DNA from: Clostridia bacterium
GTDB taxonomy: Bacteria; Bacillota; Clostridia; Christensenellales; Aristaeellaceae
Length of the DNA: 64,000 nt
Assembly: GCA_017431005.1 (NCBI GenBank)
Contig: JAFRLY010000032.1
Coordinates: forward strand, 1-64,000
Reading direction: 5' to 3'
The stretch's first letter is position 1. Every line of letters starts with the position of its first letter. Position numbers and translations under genes: made by a program. The notes below the pieces were generated by a model. The model had not been told where the DNA came from. It did no database searches and saw only the letters and a program-made list of their open reading frames with translations. Below, in pieces: positions 44,020-53,925 of the stretch.

Positions 44020-45087
44020 TCAGATCTTTTTTAACAGGAATTTTCTGACAGGCTTGTCATAGAACCTGAAAACCACAAAGGATATGACAAAACAGGTGAT
44101 AAAGGAGACACCGAGCTTCGCCGTATTTCCGCCCAGACCAAGCAGGCCAAGAACACGGGAGGTCAGGTCCCACAGAAAGCACTGGGTCAGAAAAAAGGGA
44201 TAGGACATACCACTCAGCAGAGCCAGGATTTTGCTCCTCTCCAGAAGGGGAAAGCGCAGAAAAGCGGAAGCAAGCAGACACAGCAGCACGGCCGGCAGTA
44301 TCAGATAGCCCTGTACAGTATCCCGGACGCCCGCGCCGTTCAGCTTCGCGATCAGGAGCGATATCACCGTCAGGCACACGATCACGACCGCCGCCGGCAG
44401 GACTCCCCCGTGTCCGCTTTTATCAGACACGGCTTTTCTGTCCGTAAAGACGATTTCTGAAAAGGCCGCGCCGGTCATAAACTCAGCCGATCTCGCAAGC
44501 GGATTGGAATATAAGCCGTCCAGGCTGAATCTCGGAATAATGTAATTGCTGTAGATCAGCAGAAAATGCAGAATCACCAGGGCAACGCAGACCCGCCGTT
44601 TCCGGTCCTGATTCAGGACCGCCTTCATGACCGGATAAAGAACATAAGCCATCAGAATGCAGCTGACGAACCACGTGCCTCCGTTGTGAAGAATGCCGAA
44701 AAGCGACCGGTAAGCCGTCTGTACGCCGAAAAGGTCCACAGGCAGCAAAGCCAGCCAGTTTCCGGCCTGCGCGGGATAAACCAGCGGCCAGATCAGCACC
44801 ACCAGCAGATAGCACGGCATAATGGTGATCATTCTCTTCAGCAGGAACGTTTTCACCCAATTGCCGGTCAGCTCCTCATTCCGGTGCTGATAATGAATGG
44901 AAAAGCCTGACAGAACAAAAAAGCAGGTCATTACCGGCGATGTCGACAGCGTGAAGATTACGTCAAGCGCATGATGTCCGTATGTACAGCCGTACATCGT
45001 GATTGAATGGCGGGCGTAAATCAAAAAAGCACACACGATACGCATCAGATCAATCAGAAATAATCTGTGCTTTTTTTCCCGTTCCAT
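44020..45087 (-). CDS. Acyltransferase family 3 membrane protein (O-acetyltransferase-like)
   Basis: 355 residues, about ten membrane helices. The N-terminus LFLIDLMRIVCAFLIYARHS has the helix-1 arginine/histidine pattern of family 3 acyltransferases, and CFFVLSGFSIHYQ matches the conserved FFxLSGF. Such enzymes move acetyl groups across the membrane onto surface sugars. Last gene of the locus; a second, unrelated-in-detail family member precedes it by six bases, so the glycan may carry two acyl groups. Confidence 0.85.
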   Translation of the reverse strand: MEREKKHRLFLIDLMRIVCAFLIYARHSITMYGCTYGHHALDVIFTLSTSPVMTCFFVLSGFSIHYQHRNEELTGNWVKTFLLKRMITIMPCYLLVVLIWPLVYPAQAGNWLALLPVDLFGVQTAYRSLFGILHNGGTWFVSCILMAYVLYPVMKAVLNQDRKRRVCVALVILHFLLIYSNYIIPRFSLDGLYSNPLARSAEFMTGAAFSEIVFTDRKAVSDKSGHGGVLPAAVVIVCLTVISLLIAKLNGAGVRDTVQGYLILPAVLLCLLASAFLRFPLLERSKILALLSGMSYPFFLTQCFLWDLTSRVLGLLGLGGNTAKLGVSFITCFVISFVVFRFYDKPVRKFLLKKI

Positions 45088-45093
45088 GGATAG

Positions 45094-46185
45094 TTATTTT
45101 CCTCCGATTTTCATGATCCTTCTGAGCGGGGTCAGCTTCAGCAGATACGCAGCCGCCCCCGACACTGCAAAAATCCCCAGCGACAGCACCGGCACCGAGA
45201 CAAACGGATTAAAGGACAAAGACGACAGGTTCATCTTCTGCAGTCCCTCAATGATCATGGGATGCACCATATAGATCCCGAACGTCACCGGGCTGAGCTT
45301 TGACAGCCCCGTCACGATGCCGCTTCCGGACAGGCCCTTCAGGGCCAGAAACACGCCGCAGGCCTGCAGGAAAACTCCCGGCTGATAATACAGCAGAAAT
45401 CTGGCGGCCGCTTCCTTTGACGCGGTGCTCCTGATCTCCAGGTATGTAAGTACGGTTCCCGCGGCAGCAAGCGCGATGCCCGTGCCGAGCGCTCTGTATC
45501 CTTCCGGCTTGACAGAACGCGCCAGTGCGGAGCCGATTACAAAATATGCGGCGTAGCCGACGGTAAAATGAAAGTTCAGGTCGTCATGCACATTTTTCAG
45601 CGCATTGAACAGCGCACCGAATAACGGAACCTGCAGCACTTTCCCGGCTCCGCTGAGCAGAGCCAGATCCCTGACGGCGGGAAGCGCGAAGGCAAAGATC
45701 AGGGACAGCGCGATAAAAGCCTTCCTGAATTCTGTCCTGTCCGCGATCACCTTCAGGATCGGCACCAGAAGATACAGGCCAGCCAGCATGATCAGATACC
45801 ACATGTGATAATGACCCTGCAGCAGCACCTGCAGCCACAGCATATCCTTATAGGTTTCCGGTCCGTAAACCAGCAGGTCAAAGCCCAGATACAGCAGGGA
45901 CCACGCCAGAAAAATCAGCGCAAGGCGCCCGCATCTGCCGGATATGCTTTTATAGTCATATTCCCGGTTCAGCAGCAGCGCGCCGGAGATCATCACAAAC
46001 ACCGGCACCGCCCAGTTCACCGCGGATTCATACGCCATGAAAACATGATATTCACGGGACAGGAAATCAACGTTATACGTATTCGCCGCCGACACATGGA
46101 GCATCACAACCGCAAGGCACGCGACGGCGCGAAGCGCGTCGGGATAGTCAATATGCCCGTTCCTGAGATTCATTTTTCCGTTCAC
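45094..46185 (-). CDS. Acyltransferase family 3 membrane protein
   Basis: 363 residues, about ten membrane helices. IDYPDALRAVACLAVVMLHVSAAN carries the helix-1 R...H signature; VFVMISGALLLNREYD and MWYLIMLAGLYLLVPIL follow the WecH/OafA pattern. The start is GTG 46185 or ATG 46173. It probably acetylates the polysaccharide or its lipid-linked precursor. Positioned between the WbpD-like N-acetyltransferase and the other acyltransferase. Confidence 0.85.
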   Translation of the reverse strand: MNGKMNLRNGHIDYPDALRAVACLAVVMLHVSAANTYNVDFLSREYHVFMAYESAVNWAVPVFVMISGALLLNREYDYKSISGRCGRLALIFLAWSLLYLGFDLLVYGPETYKDMLWLQVLLQGHYHMWYLIMLAGLYLLVPILKVIADRTEFRKAFIALSLIFAFALPAVRDLALLSGAGKVLQVPLFGALFNALKNVHDDLNFHFTVGYAAYFVIGSALARSVKPEGYRALGTGIALAAAGTVLTYLEIRSTASKEAAARFLLYYQPGVFLQACGVFLALKGLSGSGIVTGLSKLSPVTFGIYMVHPMIIEGLQKMNLSSLSFNPFVSVPVLSLGIFAVSGAAAYLLKLTPLRRIMKIGGK

Positions 46186-46195
46186 GATGCTGCCT

Positions 46196-46696
46196 TCAGA
46201 CCCGCTTCACAATATCGCCCTGCTCATTCACATAGCCGATGATCCTGGCCGGCACGCCGGCCACCAGCGCGTAATCCGGCACATCCTTCGTCACGACAGC
46301 TCCGGCAGCAACCATGGAATACTTTCCCAGATTGTGTCCGCACACGACCGTCGCGTTGGCGCCGATGCTCGCGCCTTTCCCGACAACCGTCTTCCCGTAA
46401 TTCTCATGTCCCTTGGGGAAGGTCGCCCTCGGCGTCAGGTCGTTTGTGAAAACGCAGGAAGGCCCGCAGAACACACCGTCCTCCAGCGTCACCCCTTCAT
46501 AGATGGAAACGTTGTTCTGGATCCGGCAGTCATCCCCGATGGTCACGTTGTTGCTCACATTGACATTCTGGCCCATGGAGCAGTTTTTTCCGATTCTCGC
46601 GCCGCTCTGAATATGGCAGAAATACCAGATCTTTGTACCGTCGCCGATCACGACATCGTCATCAATATAACTGCTTTCATGCACGAAATAAGACAT
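46196..46696 (-). CDS. WbpD-like left-handed-beta-helix sugar N-acetyltransferase
   Basis: 166 residues of hexapeptide repeats (VVIGDGTKIWYFCHIQSGARIG; VTIGDDCRIQNNVSIYEGV) with the catalytic-loop region FTNDLTPRATFPKG seen in WbpD/WlbB. This enzyme acetylates the 3-amino group of UDP-GlcNAc(3NH2)A using acetyl-CoA. ATG 46696 (MSYFVHESSY) follows AGGAGG and AAAGGG; an upstream in-frame ATG at 46735 lacks support. Together with the dehydrogenase, oxidoreductase, aminotransferase and epimerase genes upstream, it completes a WbpABEDI-type route. Confidence 0.85.
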   Translation of the reverse strand: MSYFVHESSYIDDDVVIGDGTKIWYFCHIQSGARIGKNCSMGQNVNVSNNVTIGDDCRIQNNVSIYEGVTLEDGVFCGPSCVFTNDLTPRATFPKGHENYGKTVVGKGASIGANATVVCGHNLGKYSMVAAGAVVTKDVPDYALVAGVPARIIGYVNEQGDIVKRV

Positions 46697-46742
46697 TTTC
46701 CCTTTCCTCCTGTCAGACGGTGTATCCTCTTCCAATCAGCGC

Positions 46743-47843
46743 TTACGCTCTGTCCGCTCTGATTTTTTCCAGATCCGCAATCACTTTTTCCGCCCGGGAA
46801 ACCCAGAGGTTTCTGCTTCTCGCGTTTTTCATGCCGTCTCTGATATCTTTCACTTCATCCGGATGGTTATACAGATACTGAAGCTTATCAGCAATGCTTT
46901 CCGCGTTATCCTCCACAACCCATCCCGTACGGTTTTCCTTAACGATCCGCTCCGTCTCCGTGCAGTTGGTCACCAGCACGGGCTTCAGATAAGATATATA
47001 TTCAAAGATCTTGATCGGCACGGCAAAGTCCCGGTAGAACGATCTCGGCGCTGTCAGCAAGGCCATATCCGCCTTTTCATAATACGGCTTCAGGTTTTCA
47101 TCCCCCGATGTATGCACAACCTCAAGCCAGTCCCTGTACTGTTCTTTGTCAATCCCCAGGCTGTTCCATTGTTCTTCAGGACAAATATAATACAGCTTGG
47201 CCTTTACCCCCGCTTTATTCAATTCAGCAAAAGCATCTATCGTCAAAAACACCCCATAGTTTTTTGACGCTCCCCCGACAAAAATAAACTGCAGAGGATC
47301 CGACAGCTCCGTTTTTTCCTGAAAATCCGGCACAAACCCGCCCGGCGGAAGAGCGTCCTTCCGGGGACACATGAACTCCTTCGCCATTGTCATGGACGGG
47401 AAATAAATGATATCCAAATTTTTACTGAAAACATGCCACTGATGAATCTGCATTCTCCGGATCACAAAGTCCTTCAGTCTGTCTGTCAGAGACTTCTTTT
47501 TTCCGCCAGCAAAATCAGGATATTTCCAGTAAGCGTCACGGTAAAAAATGGAAGTCGGGATTTTTTGTTTATGAAGCAGCTTTATCAGGCCAATATCCCT
47601 AAAATAAAACATAGGTCCCGACGGCGGCTCAATATAGCACATATCCGGCTTCCATGACTCAATGATCTCTTTGGCTTTTGCCACCGCATTCCTGCGTGCC
47701 TTCAGATCATTGTTCATCCCGTCTACGGTCATCACTTCCGCTTCCAGTTCCTCAAAAGCCTGCTTCATTTTCAGCGGGCGGACGGAAGAACCGCTTTTTG
47801 GTGTGTCCTCCAAATTGATGAATGTCAGATAGAGCAGTTTCAC
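46743..47843 (-). CDS. GT-B family glycosyltransferase
   Basis: 366 residues. C-terminal group-1 type motifs are FIFVGGASKNYGVFLTIDAF, YEKADMALLTAPRS and PIKIFEYISYLKPVLVTNC, the nucleotide-sugar site. GTG start overlaps the flippase stop (GTGA). It should add one sugar of the repeat unit; specificity unknown. AT-richer than the housekeeping genes, as is the whole locus from here to about 60 kb. Confidence 0.82.
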   Translation of the reverse strand: MKLLYLTFINLEDTPKSGSSVRPLKMKQAFEELEAEVMTVDGMNNDLKARRNAVAKAKEIIESWKPDMCYIEPPSGPMFYFRDIGLIKLLHKQKIPTSIFYRDAYWKYPDFAGGKKKSLTDRLKDFVIRRMQIHQWHVFSKNLDIIYFPSMTMAKEFMCPRKDALPPGGFVPDFQEKTELSDPLQFIFVGGASKNYGVFLTIDAFAELNKAGVKAKLYYICPEEQWNSLGIDKEQYRDWLEVVHTSGDENLKPYYEKADMALLTAPRSFYRDFAVPIKIFEYISYLKPVLVTNCTETERIVKENRTGWVVEDNAESIADKLQYLYNHPDEVKDIRDGMKNARSRNLWVSRAEKVIADLEKIRADRA

Positions 47844-49294
47844 GCGTTTCTTCCTTTCATGAATTTCGTGCGAACAAGGCTCACCATATGCCCGATAATG
47901 TCCCTAAAGATGATGATCAGCCCCGCCGCGCAGGCAACCCACAGCCCGATCTTATAAGGAACCGCCAGTTTTTCCCCTAACATGCACAGGAAATACATCA
48001 CAGCCAGAACGATTCCGACCCGGATCTCACCGTAATTGCAGGGATACACCTTTTTTGAAAAATACAGCGTCACAAAATAGTTCAGCAGATAACCCAGCAG
48101 GGTCGTCAGCGCCGCGGCGCGGATACCGTATTCCGGAATCAGCAGGAAATTCAGCCCCAGATTCAGAACCGCCCCGGCGGTCACAGCCATAAACGAATAA
48201 ACGCTCTTTTTCTCAAAATAAATTCCGTACCCGACAATCGTCGTCATCGCGTACACCGACTGTGCGAACATCAGGTCGCGCAGCGGTTCAAAAGAGGTCG
48301 CGTAGGCTTCGGCCGTCATGATCTGAATGATTTCCTTTCCGAACAGACCGACCGTAAAGGCAACCGCCAGCAGCAGAACCGATTCGATATTAAAAATATA
48401 GTAATACATTCTTTTCGCGTTCCGGTCATCCTTGCTGCTGAACGCGAACGTCGTATACGCCATGGAAACCGCGGAAATCACGACATTCAGAAGATTCGTA
48501 AAGCGCAGTCCTATGCCATACAGCCCGACGGCGTCGCTTCCATGGTAATGCAGAAGCACATACCGGTCAGACAGGGTCAGCACCCACATCATCACCGTCA
48601 TCGGAATCAGCGGGACGGAAAACCTGACCATTTTTTTCAGCAGTTTACCGTCAAAGAACGTCTTCTTCGGCGTTACCTTCACCATGAGGAATAAGACCAG
48701 AATGGACTCCGCATGAACAATCGCCGTACTCAATACCAGGGAAACCTCTCCAAGCTTCAGCACGCTCACAAACAGAATGTTCAGCAGAATCATGGAAAGG
48801 GACGCGATGACATTGGACAGGCCAAACAGCAGCATCCTGTTTTCGAGTCTCAGCTCCAGGGAATAGGGCAGATACCATAGATTGAACGTCACGGACGCCA
48901 GCGCGAGACTGACAATATACCCGTACCCGTCCGTATGAAACAGCATGCCGGATATGGGCCGTGAAAAAACCATCAGCAGAAGCGGGATGATTCCGATCAC
49001 GAGGAATGCCCAGGTCAGGGTATGAAATACCTTCCGGGATCTGTCCTGATCCTCCTTGTCAAAATAGAAGGCGCTGAAGGCCGAATCCAGTCCCAGGGTC
49101 AGCAGCGGAAACACCACGCCCGTCAGAGTCGTGACCGAATCCGATATGCCGATCATCTCAGGCGTCAGGTTGTGGGTATACAGAGGAAGCAGAAAAAAAT
49201 TGATCGCTTTCAGGCAAACGTTGCTGAGCACAAGAATAGAGCTTCCCTGAATGAAGCTGGCTACTTTGCTCTTTCCCTGCTGTACTTCAGACAT
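47840..49294 (-). CDS. Wzx-like polysaccharide flippase
   Basis: 484 residues, about 14 membrane helices. VASFIQGSSILVLSNVCLKAINFFLLPLYTHNLTP at the N-terminus and PLLTLGLDSAFSAFYFDKED are typical of the repeat-unit exporter family. It would move undecaprenyl-linked repeat units outward for Wzy polymerisation. Overlaps both neighbours by a few bases. This is the second flippase in the window and belongs to the 44-64 kb locus. Confidence 0.88.
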   Translation of the reverse strand: MSEVQQGKSKVASFIQGSSILVLSNVCLKAINFFLLPLYTHNLTPEMIGISDSVTTLTGVVFPLLTLGLDSAFSAFYFDKEDQDRSRKVFHTLTWAFLVIGIIPLLLMVFSRPISGMLFHTDGYGYIVSLALASVTFNLWYLPYSLELRLENRMLLFGLSNVIASLSMILLNILFVSVLKLGEVSLVLSTAIVHAESILVLFLMVKVTPKKTFFDGKLLKKMVRFSVPLIPMTVMMWVLTLSDRYVLLHYHGSDAVGLYGIGLRFTNLLNVVISAVSMAYTTFAFSSKDDRNAKRMYYYIFNIESVLLLAVAFTVGLFGKEIIQIMTAEAYATSFEPLRDLMFAQSVYAMTTIVGYGIYFEKKSVYSFMAVTAGAVLNLGLNFLLIPEYGIRAAALTTLLGYLLNYFVTLYFSKKVYPCNYGEIRVGIVLAVMYFLCMLGEKLAVPYKIGLWVACAAGLIIIFRDIIGHMVSLVRTKFMKGRNA

Positions 49295-50393
49295 CAGTCT
49301 TCTGTTCCGCCTCCTGCCTGATTTTTTTAACCTGTGCGAAAGCGTCCCGCCCGTTCAGAGGCTTCGCTTTTCCGTAATAAATATCCCGAAGAACGGAAGC
49401 TGCGTATCTGTAATCATGGTAATTTTCCGCGTACTTCCGCCCTTCGATCCCCTTTTCTCTTCGAAGGGTTCCATCCTGAATCAGTTTTTCCAAAGTCTCT
49501 GTGATACTGAACCTGTCCGCACTGACGATCGGAAGCTCCTCCGGCAGCCTGCCTTTCATCTCATCACTGATATACGTAATCACCGGTTTCCCCATAGCCA
49601 TGCTTTCAATGGCAAAAACCCCGTAGGTGCCGGCAAACAGCTGGTCAACGATGATATCGGCGGTTTCGTAGATTCTGAACGCTTCCTGCTGCGTCTTTCC
49701 TTCAACCAGTACGAATTCCACATTTTTATATCTTTTTTTTATCTTTTCGAAGGCCTCCAGCACATACTTCGTTCCCTTGATATCCCGTTTGCTGGGGGCG
49801 TGTACGATCCGTACGGTTTCTGTTTCGGGCTCCGGAAAAACGGGCACAAAGCGATCAATATCAACTCTCAACGGAACCACATAGACCGGCGCGCGCTGCT
49901 CCGGCAGATAAGGAATCAGCTCATCATCATGGACGATAATCCCGTCCGCTGCCCGGCAGATTTTCCGGTTACGCTCATGCAGCTTCGGGCTTGTCGCTTC
50001 CCGGGGATCATACGGCATGCCGCTGACCTTGCAGAAGGTTTCATGATCCCTCAGATCCGACCCGTGAAACTCAAAGAACAGTTTTTTGCCCATTTTATGA
50101 TACAGGGGCAGCTCTGTTCCGTTCAGAATGCTGTGGCCGAAATGAAAGTGAAAGCAATCGTAGCGTTTCATCGCGGACAGAAAGAACGCTCCCAGCTTAC
50201 AGGCGTAAACCGGGAACATCTTTCTGTTCGATTTGTCAATATTCAGGCACTTATCAAAAGGATAGCCAAAAGGATGCTTATAATAAACGACCGTCTCCGC
50301 GTTTTCCCCGATTTCTCTCAGGCCGCGGACCGAGTAGCTGTTCTGCCCCGCCACTTCAGTCAGGCCGTGCATAATCCTCAGTTTCCTATCCAT
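49287..50393 (-). CDS. Group-1 glycosyltransferase
   Basis: 368 residues, GT-B fold. Features are ELPLYHKMGKKLFFEFHGSDLRD, VRIVHAPSKRDIKGTKYVLEAF, VDQLFAGTYGVFAIESMAMGKPVITYI, the last being the E-x7-E-like donor-binding segment. Likely adds one residue to the lipid-linked repeat unit. It overlaps the flippase gene downstream by eight bases and follows the aminotransferase by 23 bp. Confidence 0.82.
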   Translation of the reverse strand: MDRKLRIMHGLTEVAGQNSYSVRGLREIGENAETVVYYKHPFGYPFDKCLNIDKSNRKMFPVYACKLGAFFLSAMKRYDCFHFHFGHSILNGTELPLYHKMGKKLFFEFHGSDLRDHETFCKVSGMPYDPREATSPKLHERNRKICRAADGIIVHDDELIPYLPEQRAPVYVVPLRVDIDRFVPVFPEPETETVRIVHAPSKRDIKGTKYVLEAFEKIKKRYKNVEFVLVEGKTQQEAFRIYETADIIVDQLFAGTYGVFAIESMAMGKPVITYISDEMKGRLPEELPIVSADRFSITETLEKLIQDGTLRREKGIEGRKYAENYHDYRYAASVLRDIYYGKAKPLNGRDAFAQVKKIRQEAEQKTDV

Positions 50394-50416
50394 TGACGTG
50401 TCCTTCCTGTTCTTTG

Positions 50417-51535
50417 TCAGATGAGGCTCTTCAGGGTCTCACAGATATACCGGACTTCCTCGCGCTTCAGATATGGATGCATCGGAAGGCTGAATACCTC
50501 CTTCGCGGCCTGAGAGCAGTAAGGCAGCTTCACATCGCCGTAGCCCAGGTTTTTGTAGGCGGTCTGCTCATGCAGCGGGATCGGGTAGTAGATCATCACA
50601 GGAATGCCCTTTTCCTTCATTCCCTCAATAATCTTCGCGCGCTCCTCGGCGTTCTTCGCGCGAAGCGTGTACTGCGCCCAGGCGGAGAAATATTCCGGAT
50701 CCGTTTCCGGAACGACAAAGGAATCCGCCAGCTCTTCCGTATACCAGGCCGCAACTTCCTGCCTGGCCTTCAGCTCATCCTCAAAAATATCCAGCTTCGC
50801 CAGCACGACGACCGCCTGCATCGTATCCATTCTTCCGTTCATGCCCATGCGGATGTTGTCATATCGGTCAGAGCCCATACCGTGGACGCGGATGGACTTC
50901 ATCTTATTATACAGCGCTTCATCATCCGTGAAGATGGCGCCGCCGTCCCCGTAGCAGCCCAGCGGCTTGGCCGGGAAGAAGGAGGTCGCCGATACGTCTC
51001 CGAACGCGCCGTTCCGCTTGCCGTGCAGGCTTCCGCCGAAGCCCTGCGCCGCGTCCTCCAGCACAAACAGGCCGTACTTCTCCGCGATCGGCAGGATAGC
51101 ATCGTAATTCGCGCTGCGTCCGAACAGGTCCACGGGAATAATCCCTCTGGGGGTCAGCTTCCCTTCCTCCAGCACGCGGGCAATCTCCTTCTCCAGAGAC
51201 TCAATACTCATGTTGAACGTGCTGTCAATATCCACAAACACAGGCGTCGCCCCGGCCAGATTCACGCTCTCCGCGCTGGCGAAGAAGGTAAAGGAAGGCA
51301 CAAAGACCGCGTCCGTCTTCTGCAGCTCATACGCCATCAGCGGAATCTGCAAGGCTTCCGTGCCGCTGCCGCAGGTCAGGCAGTATTTTCTGCCGGTAAA
51401 CACTGCCAGTCTTTTTTCCAGCTCGGCGATTTCCGGCCCCATAATAAAATGACGGGAATCGATGACATGCTGAATGCCCGCGTCCACCTTGTCCTTAATC
51501 AGCTGATACTGTCTTCCCAGATCAATAAAATCCAT
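50417..51535 (-). CDS. WbpE-like sugar aminotransferase, copy 1
   Basis: 372 residues, DegT family. The PLP lysine is in SFFPAKPLGCYGDGG. VLEDAAQGFGGSLHGKR and the N-terminal MDFIDLGRQYQLIKDKVDAGI match WbpE/WlbC enzymes that transaminate UDP-3-keto-GlcNAcA. ATG 51535 follows AAGGAG. It is paired with the Gfo/Idh oxidoreductase immediately upstream, the usual B/E coupling because the oxidoreductase product is passed on. A second, similar pair lies at 55345-57568. Confidence 0.87.
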   Translation of the reverse strand: MDFIDLGRQYQLIKDKVDAGIQHVIDSRHFIMGPEIAELEKRLAVFTGRKYCLTCGSGTEALQIPLMAYELQKTDAVFVPSFTFFASAESVNLAGATPVFVDIDSTFNMSIESLEKEIARVLEEGKLTPRGIIPVDLFGRSANYDAILPIAEKYGLFVLEDAAQGFGGSLHGKRNGAFGDVSATSFFPAKPLGCYGDGGAIFTDDEALYNKMKSIRVHGMGSDRYDNIRMGMNGRMDTMQAVVVLAKLDIFEDELKARQEVAAWYTEELADSFVVPETDPEYFSAWAQYTLRAKNAEERAKIIEGMKEKGIPVMIYYPIPLHEQTAYKNLGYGDVKLPYCSQAAKEVFSLPMHPYLKREEVRYICETLKSLI

Positions 51536-51573
51536 TTTCCTGTCTCCTTTTTGCTCTTTTATGCGATTGTCCA

Positions 51574-52572
51574 TCATCTGGAAACCGTCATGTTCTTATC
51601 CGCTTCCTCCAGCACAGTCAGCACCCGGATAGCCGCGTCCGGACCGGACAGCGATTCCTTCTTCTCCAGAATGCACTGGCGGAAATGCTCCAGGCTGTTA
51701 TACAGCGCGTCGCCCACATTCAGCTGAGGGATGACCGCGTCGCCGCTTCTGGTTTTCACGACAAACTCCGAATATTCCATCGGATCCGAAGCCTTGATCA
51801 CGTCAAAGCCCTTGTCATACACAATCAGCTTGTTCAGCACATCCACGTCGTCATAAACCAGCATCTTCTTTGTACCGGCAATGATCAGCTTCCGCTCCTT
51901 GATCGGCGAAATCCAGTTGGCCTTGATATTCGCGATAAAGCTGCCGTAATCCGCGGTGATAAAGGTTACGGAGGGCTTGGTGCTGTAAATCACCCGGCCC
52001 ATGCTCTTCACCGTTCTGACCTCCGCGCCGTCGGAAAGGAAATCAATGATGGACAGGTCATGCACGCTGAGATCCCACATAGCGCTGACATCATTCTTGA
52101 CCTTGCCCAGATTCATTCTGGAGCAGTCCATGTAGATGACGTCGCCCAGCTCGCCCCTGTCAATGATTTCTTTGATTTTGATGATCGCCGGATGATAGAT
52201 CATAATATGATCCACATGGATGGTTACCCCGTACTGCTCCGCCAGCGCCTTCAGCTCCCGGGCCTGCTTCACATTGTCCGTAAAGGGTTTTTCCACATAC
52301 AGATGCTTGCCGGCCTCGATCACGCGCTTTCCCAGTTCAAAATGGGCGCTGGTCTCCACGGCGAGGCAGACGGCGTCGATGCTTTCATCCGCAATGACCT
52401 CGTCAAAGCTCGTCGTATATTGCACGTCGTTGGCATACAGACCCTTCGCCAGATCCAGCCGGTCCTGTTTCAGATCGCAGATGTATTTAAAATCAATCTG
52501 CTTGTTTTTGTACAGATTTCTTGCCACATTCGGTCCCCAGTATCCGTAGCCGATCAGAGCAAAGTTAAGCAT
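51574..52572 (-). CDS. WbpB-like Gfo/Idh/MocA sugar oxidoreductase, copy 1
   Basis: 332 residues. The Rossmann motif is LIGYGYWGPNVARN; the family catalytic segment is YVEKPFTDNVKQ with lysine, followed by HVDHIMIYHPAI. WbpB-type enzymes oxidise C3 of UDP-GlcNAcA. ATG 52572 (MLNFALIGYG) follows AGGAGG; it overlaps the polymerase gene stop by 19 bases. Functionally linked to the WbpE-like gene downstream. Confidence 0.84.
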   Translation of the reverse strand: MLNFALIGYGYWGPNVARNLYKNKQIDFKYICDLKQDRLDLAKGLYANDVQYTTSFDEVIADESIDAVCLAVETSAHFELGKRVIEAGKHLYVEKPFTDNVKQARELKALAEQYGVTIHVDHIMIYHPAIIKIKEIIDRGELGDVIYMDCSRMNLGKVKNDVSAMWDLSVHDLSIIDFLSDGAEVRTVKSMGRVIYSTKPSVTFITADYGSFIANIKANWISPIKERKLIIAGTKKMLVYDDVDVLNKLIVYDKGFDVIKASDPMEYSEFVVKTRSGDAVIPQLNVGDALYNSLEHFRQCILEKKESLSGPDAAIRVLTVLEEADKNMTVSR

Positions 52573-53864
52573 AGAATCAGATCCTCCTGTTCCCTTTTTG
52601 TAATATCCAGCAGCCGGCTTCCCCATCCCAGAAGCATCCACTGGTACGCAAAGCCCAAGAATGAGCTGGATGCAAAAGATACCATAAAATAGCAGAGCAT
52701 GAAGCCGATGACGATCATCAGCTCATCTTTCCTCAGTTCATCCGTGCAGGCGCGATACAGCACATTCGCTCCCCGTACAATTCTGCACCACATGATGATA
52801 AACAGGATAAAAACCACAATCCCATAATGGAACAGAATTTCCAGCAGCAGGGAATGCGGATCAACCAGATAGGACGCGGACGGGTTCAGGGTAAAATACG
52901 GTGAAAAGCTTGAAGGACCCAGTCCCAGGAGACGGCCGGGAAAGACCGCGGCCACTCCGTCCCGGTACATAATCATTCTTCTGTACAGGGAACCGGTGGA
53001 GTTCCCCACGTTGAAAACCTGTCTGGCGACCGCCCCGATCACGTCCGTTCTTTCCCTGAGCCCCTGCCCCTCATAAACGAGGAAAAACAGCATCAGCAGA
53101 CAGATCAGAATAAACAGCAGGCGCTTGAACTGTGTGTTCCCTGTTCCCTTATTGGCCAGCAGGAAGTAATACGCGAAGAACAGGATGACCGCCACGTTGC
53201 AGGTTGTCGCGTCGTTCATCAGATTGATGACAATGATTCCCAGCAAAACCGCCCACTTTGTCTGTCTGAATTTCCTGTACAGAATGACAGGACTCAGACA
53301 CGAGATCAGCGCGCTGAAGTCATTCATATTGTACATGAAACCCGTCGCCATATGATTGTTGCCCGCGAGCGCGATCGTCGATTCTTCCTCATTAAAGGCG
53401 GATGATATCCAATGGCGCCCCGTCAGGATTTCAGCCAGGCCGAAAATCACCAGGAATACCAGAACGCGGTATATGATCACATAACCGTATTCCACATCCT
53501 CCTCTTCCTGAACCAGGCACGCGATGACCAGACAAACGCACAACCCGTTGATGACAGACAACAGCTCGATCAATCCGCTGTGCTTATCCGAATAATGGGA
53601 TACCGCCAGGGAGATCAGGCCGTGGATGATCCAGAACAGCAGCACAAAAACCGTACCGTAAGAGACGGATCCTCTTTCGTATCTGATGATCACCGCGTTA
53701 TGCAGCAGCAGATAGAAGACCGAAAAGAAGCAGAAGGCCCTGTATACCGTCCACGTAAAGCCAAAGGTGGAGACTTTTATGCCTATATCCGGAATTAACG
53801 ACAAAATCAAAGCCAGACACAGGACGGCCTTCCCTCTGGTATTTTCCATCACATTCATCACCAC
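52554..53864 (-). CDS. Wzy-like O-antigen polymerase
   Basis: 436 residues with about 11 membrane helices. The extracytoplasmic loop contains GRLLGLGPSSFSPYFTLNPS and YLVDPHSLLLEILFHYGIVVFILF, the H-S-x-x-L-x-x-L pattern of Wzy/WaaL proteins. It should link flipped repeat units into a polymer. The start is GTG 53864 or ATG 53858, both with a weak GGTG. The C-terminus reads into the oxidoreductase gene's ribosome binding site. Confidence 0.8.
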   Translation of the reverse strand: MVMNVMENTRGKAVLCLALILSLIPDIGIKVSTFGFTWTVYRAFCFFSVFYLLLHNAVIIRYERGSVSYGTVFVLLFWIIHGLISLAVSHYSDKHSGLIELLSVINGLCVCLVIACLVQEEEDVEYGYVIIYRVLVFLVIFGLAEILTGRHWISSAFNEEESTIALAGNNHMATGFMYNMNDFSALISCLSPVILYRKFRQTKWAVLLGIIVINLMNDATTCNVAVILFFAYYFLLANKGTGNTQFKRLLFILICLLMLFFLVYEGQGLRERTDVIGAVARQVFNVGNSTGSLYRRMIMYRDGVAAVFPGRLLGLGPSSFSPYFTLNPSASYLVDPHSLLLEILFHYGIVVFILFIIMWCRIVRGANVLYRACTDELRKDELMIVIGFMLCYFMVSFASSSFLGFAYQWMLLGWGSRLLDITKREQEDLILCLTLL

Positions 53865-53925
53865 GCATCACCGCGTACCCGTTCCGGGTCATTTCCGCGG
53901 CAGAGATCAGCTGCCAGGCGGCTGC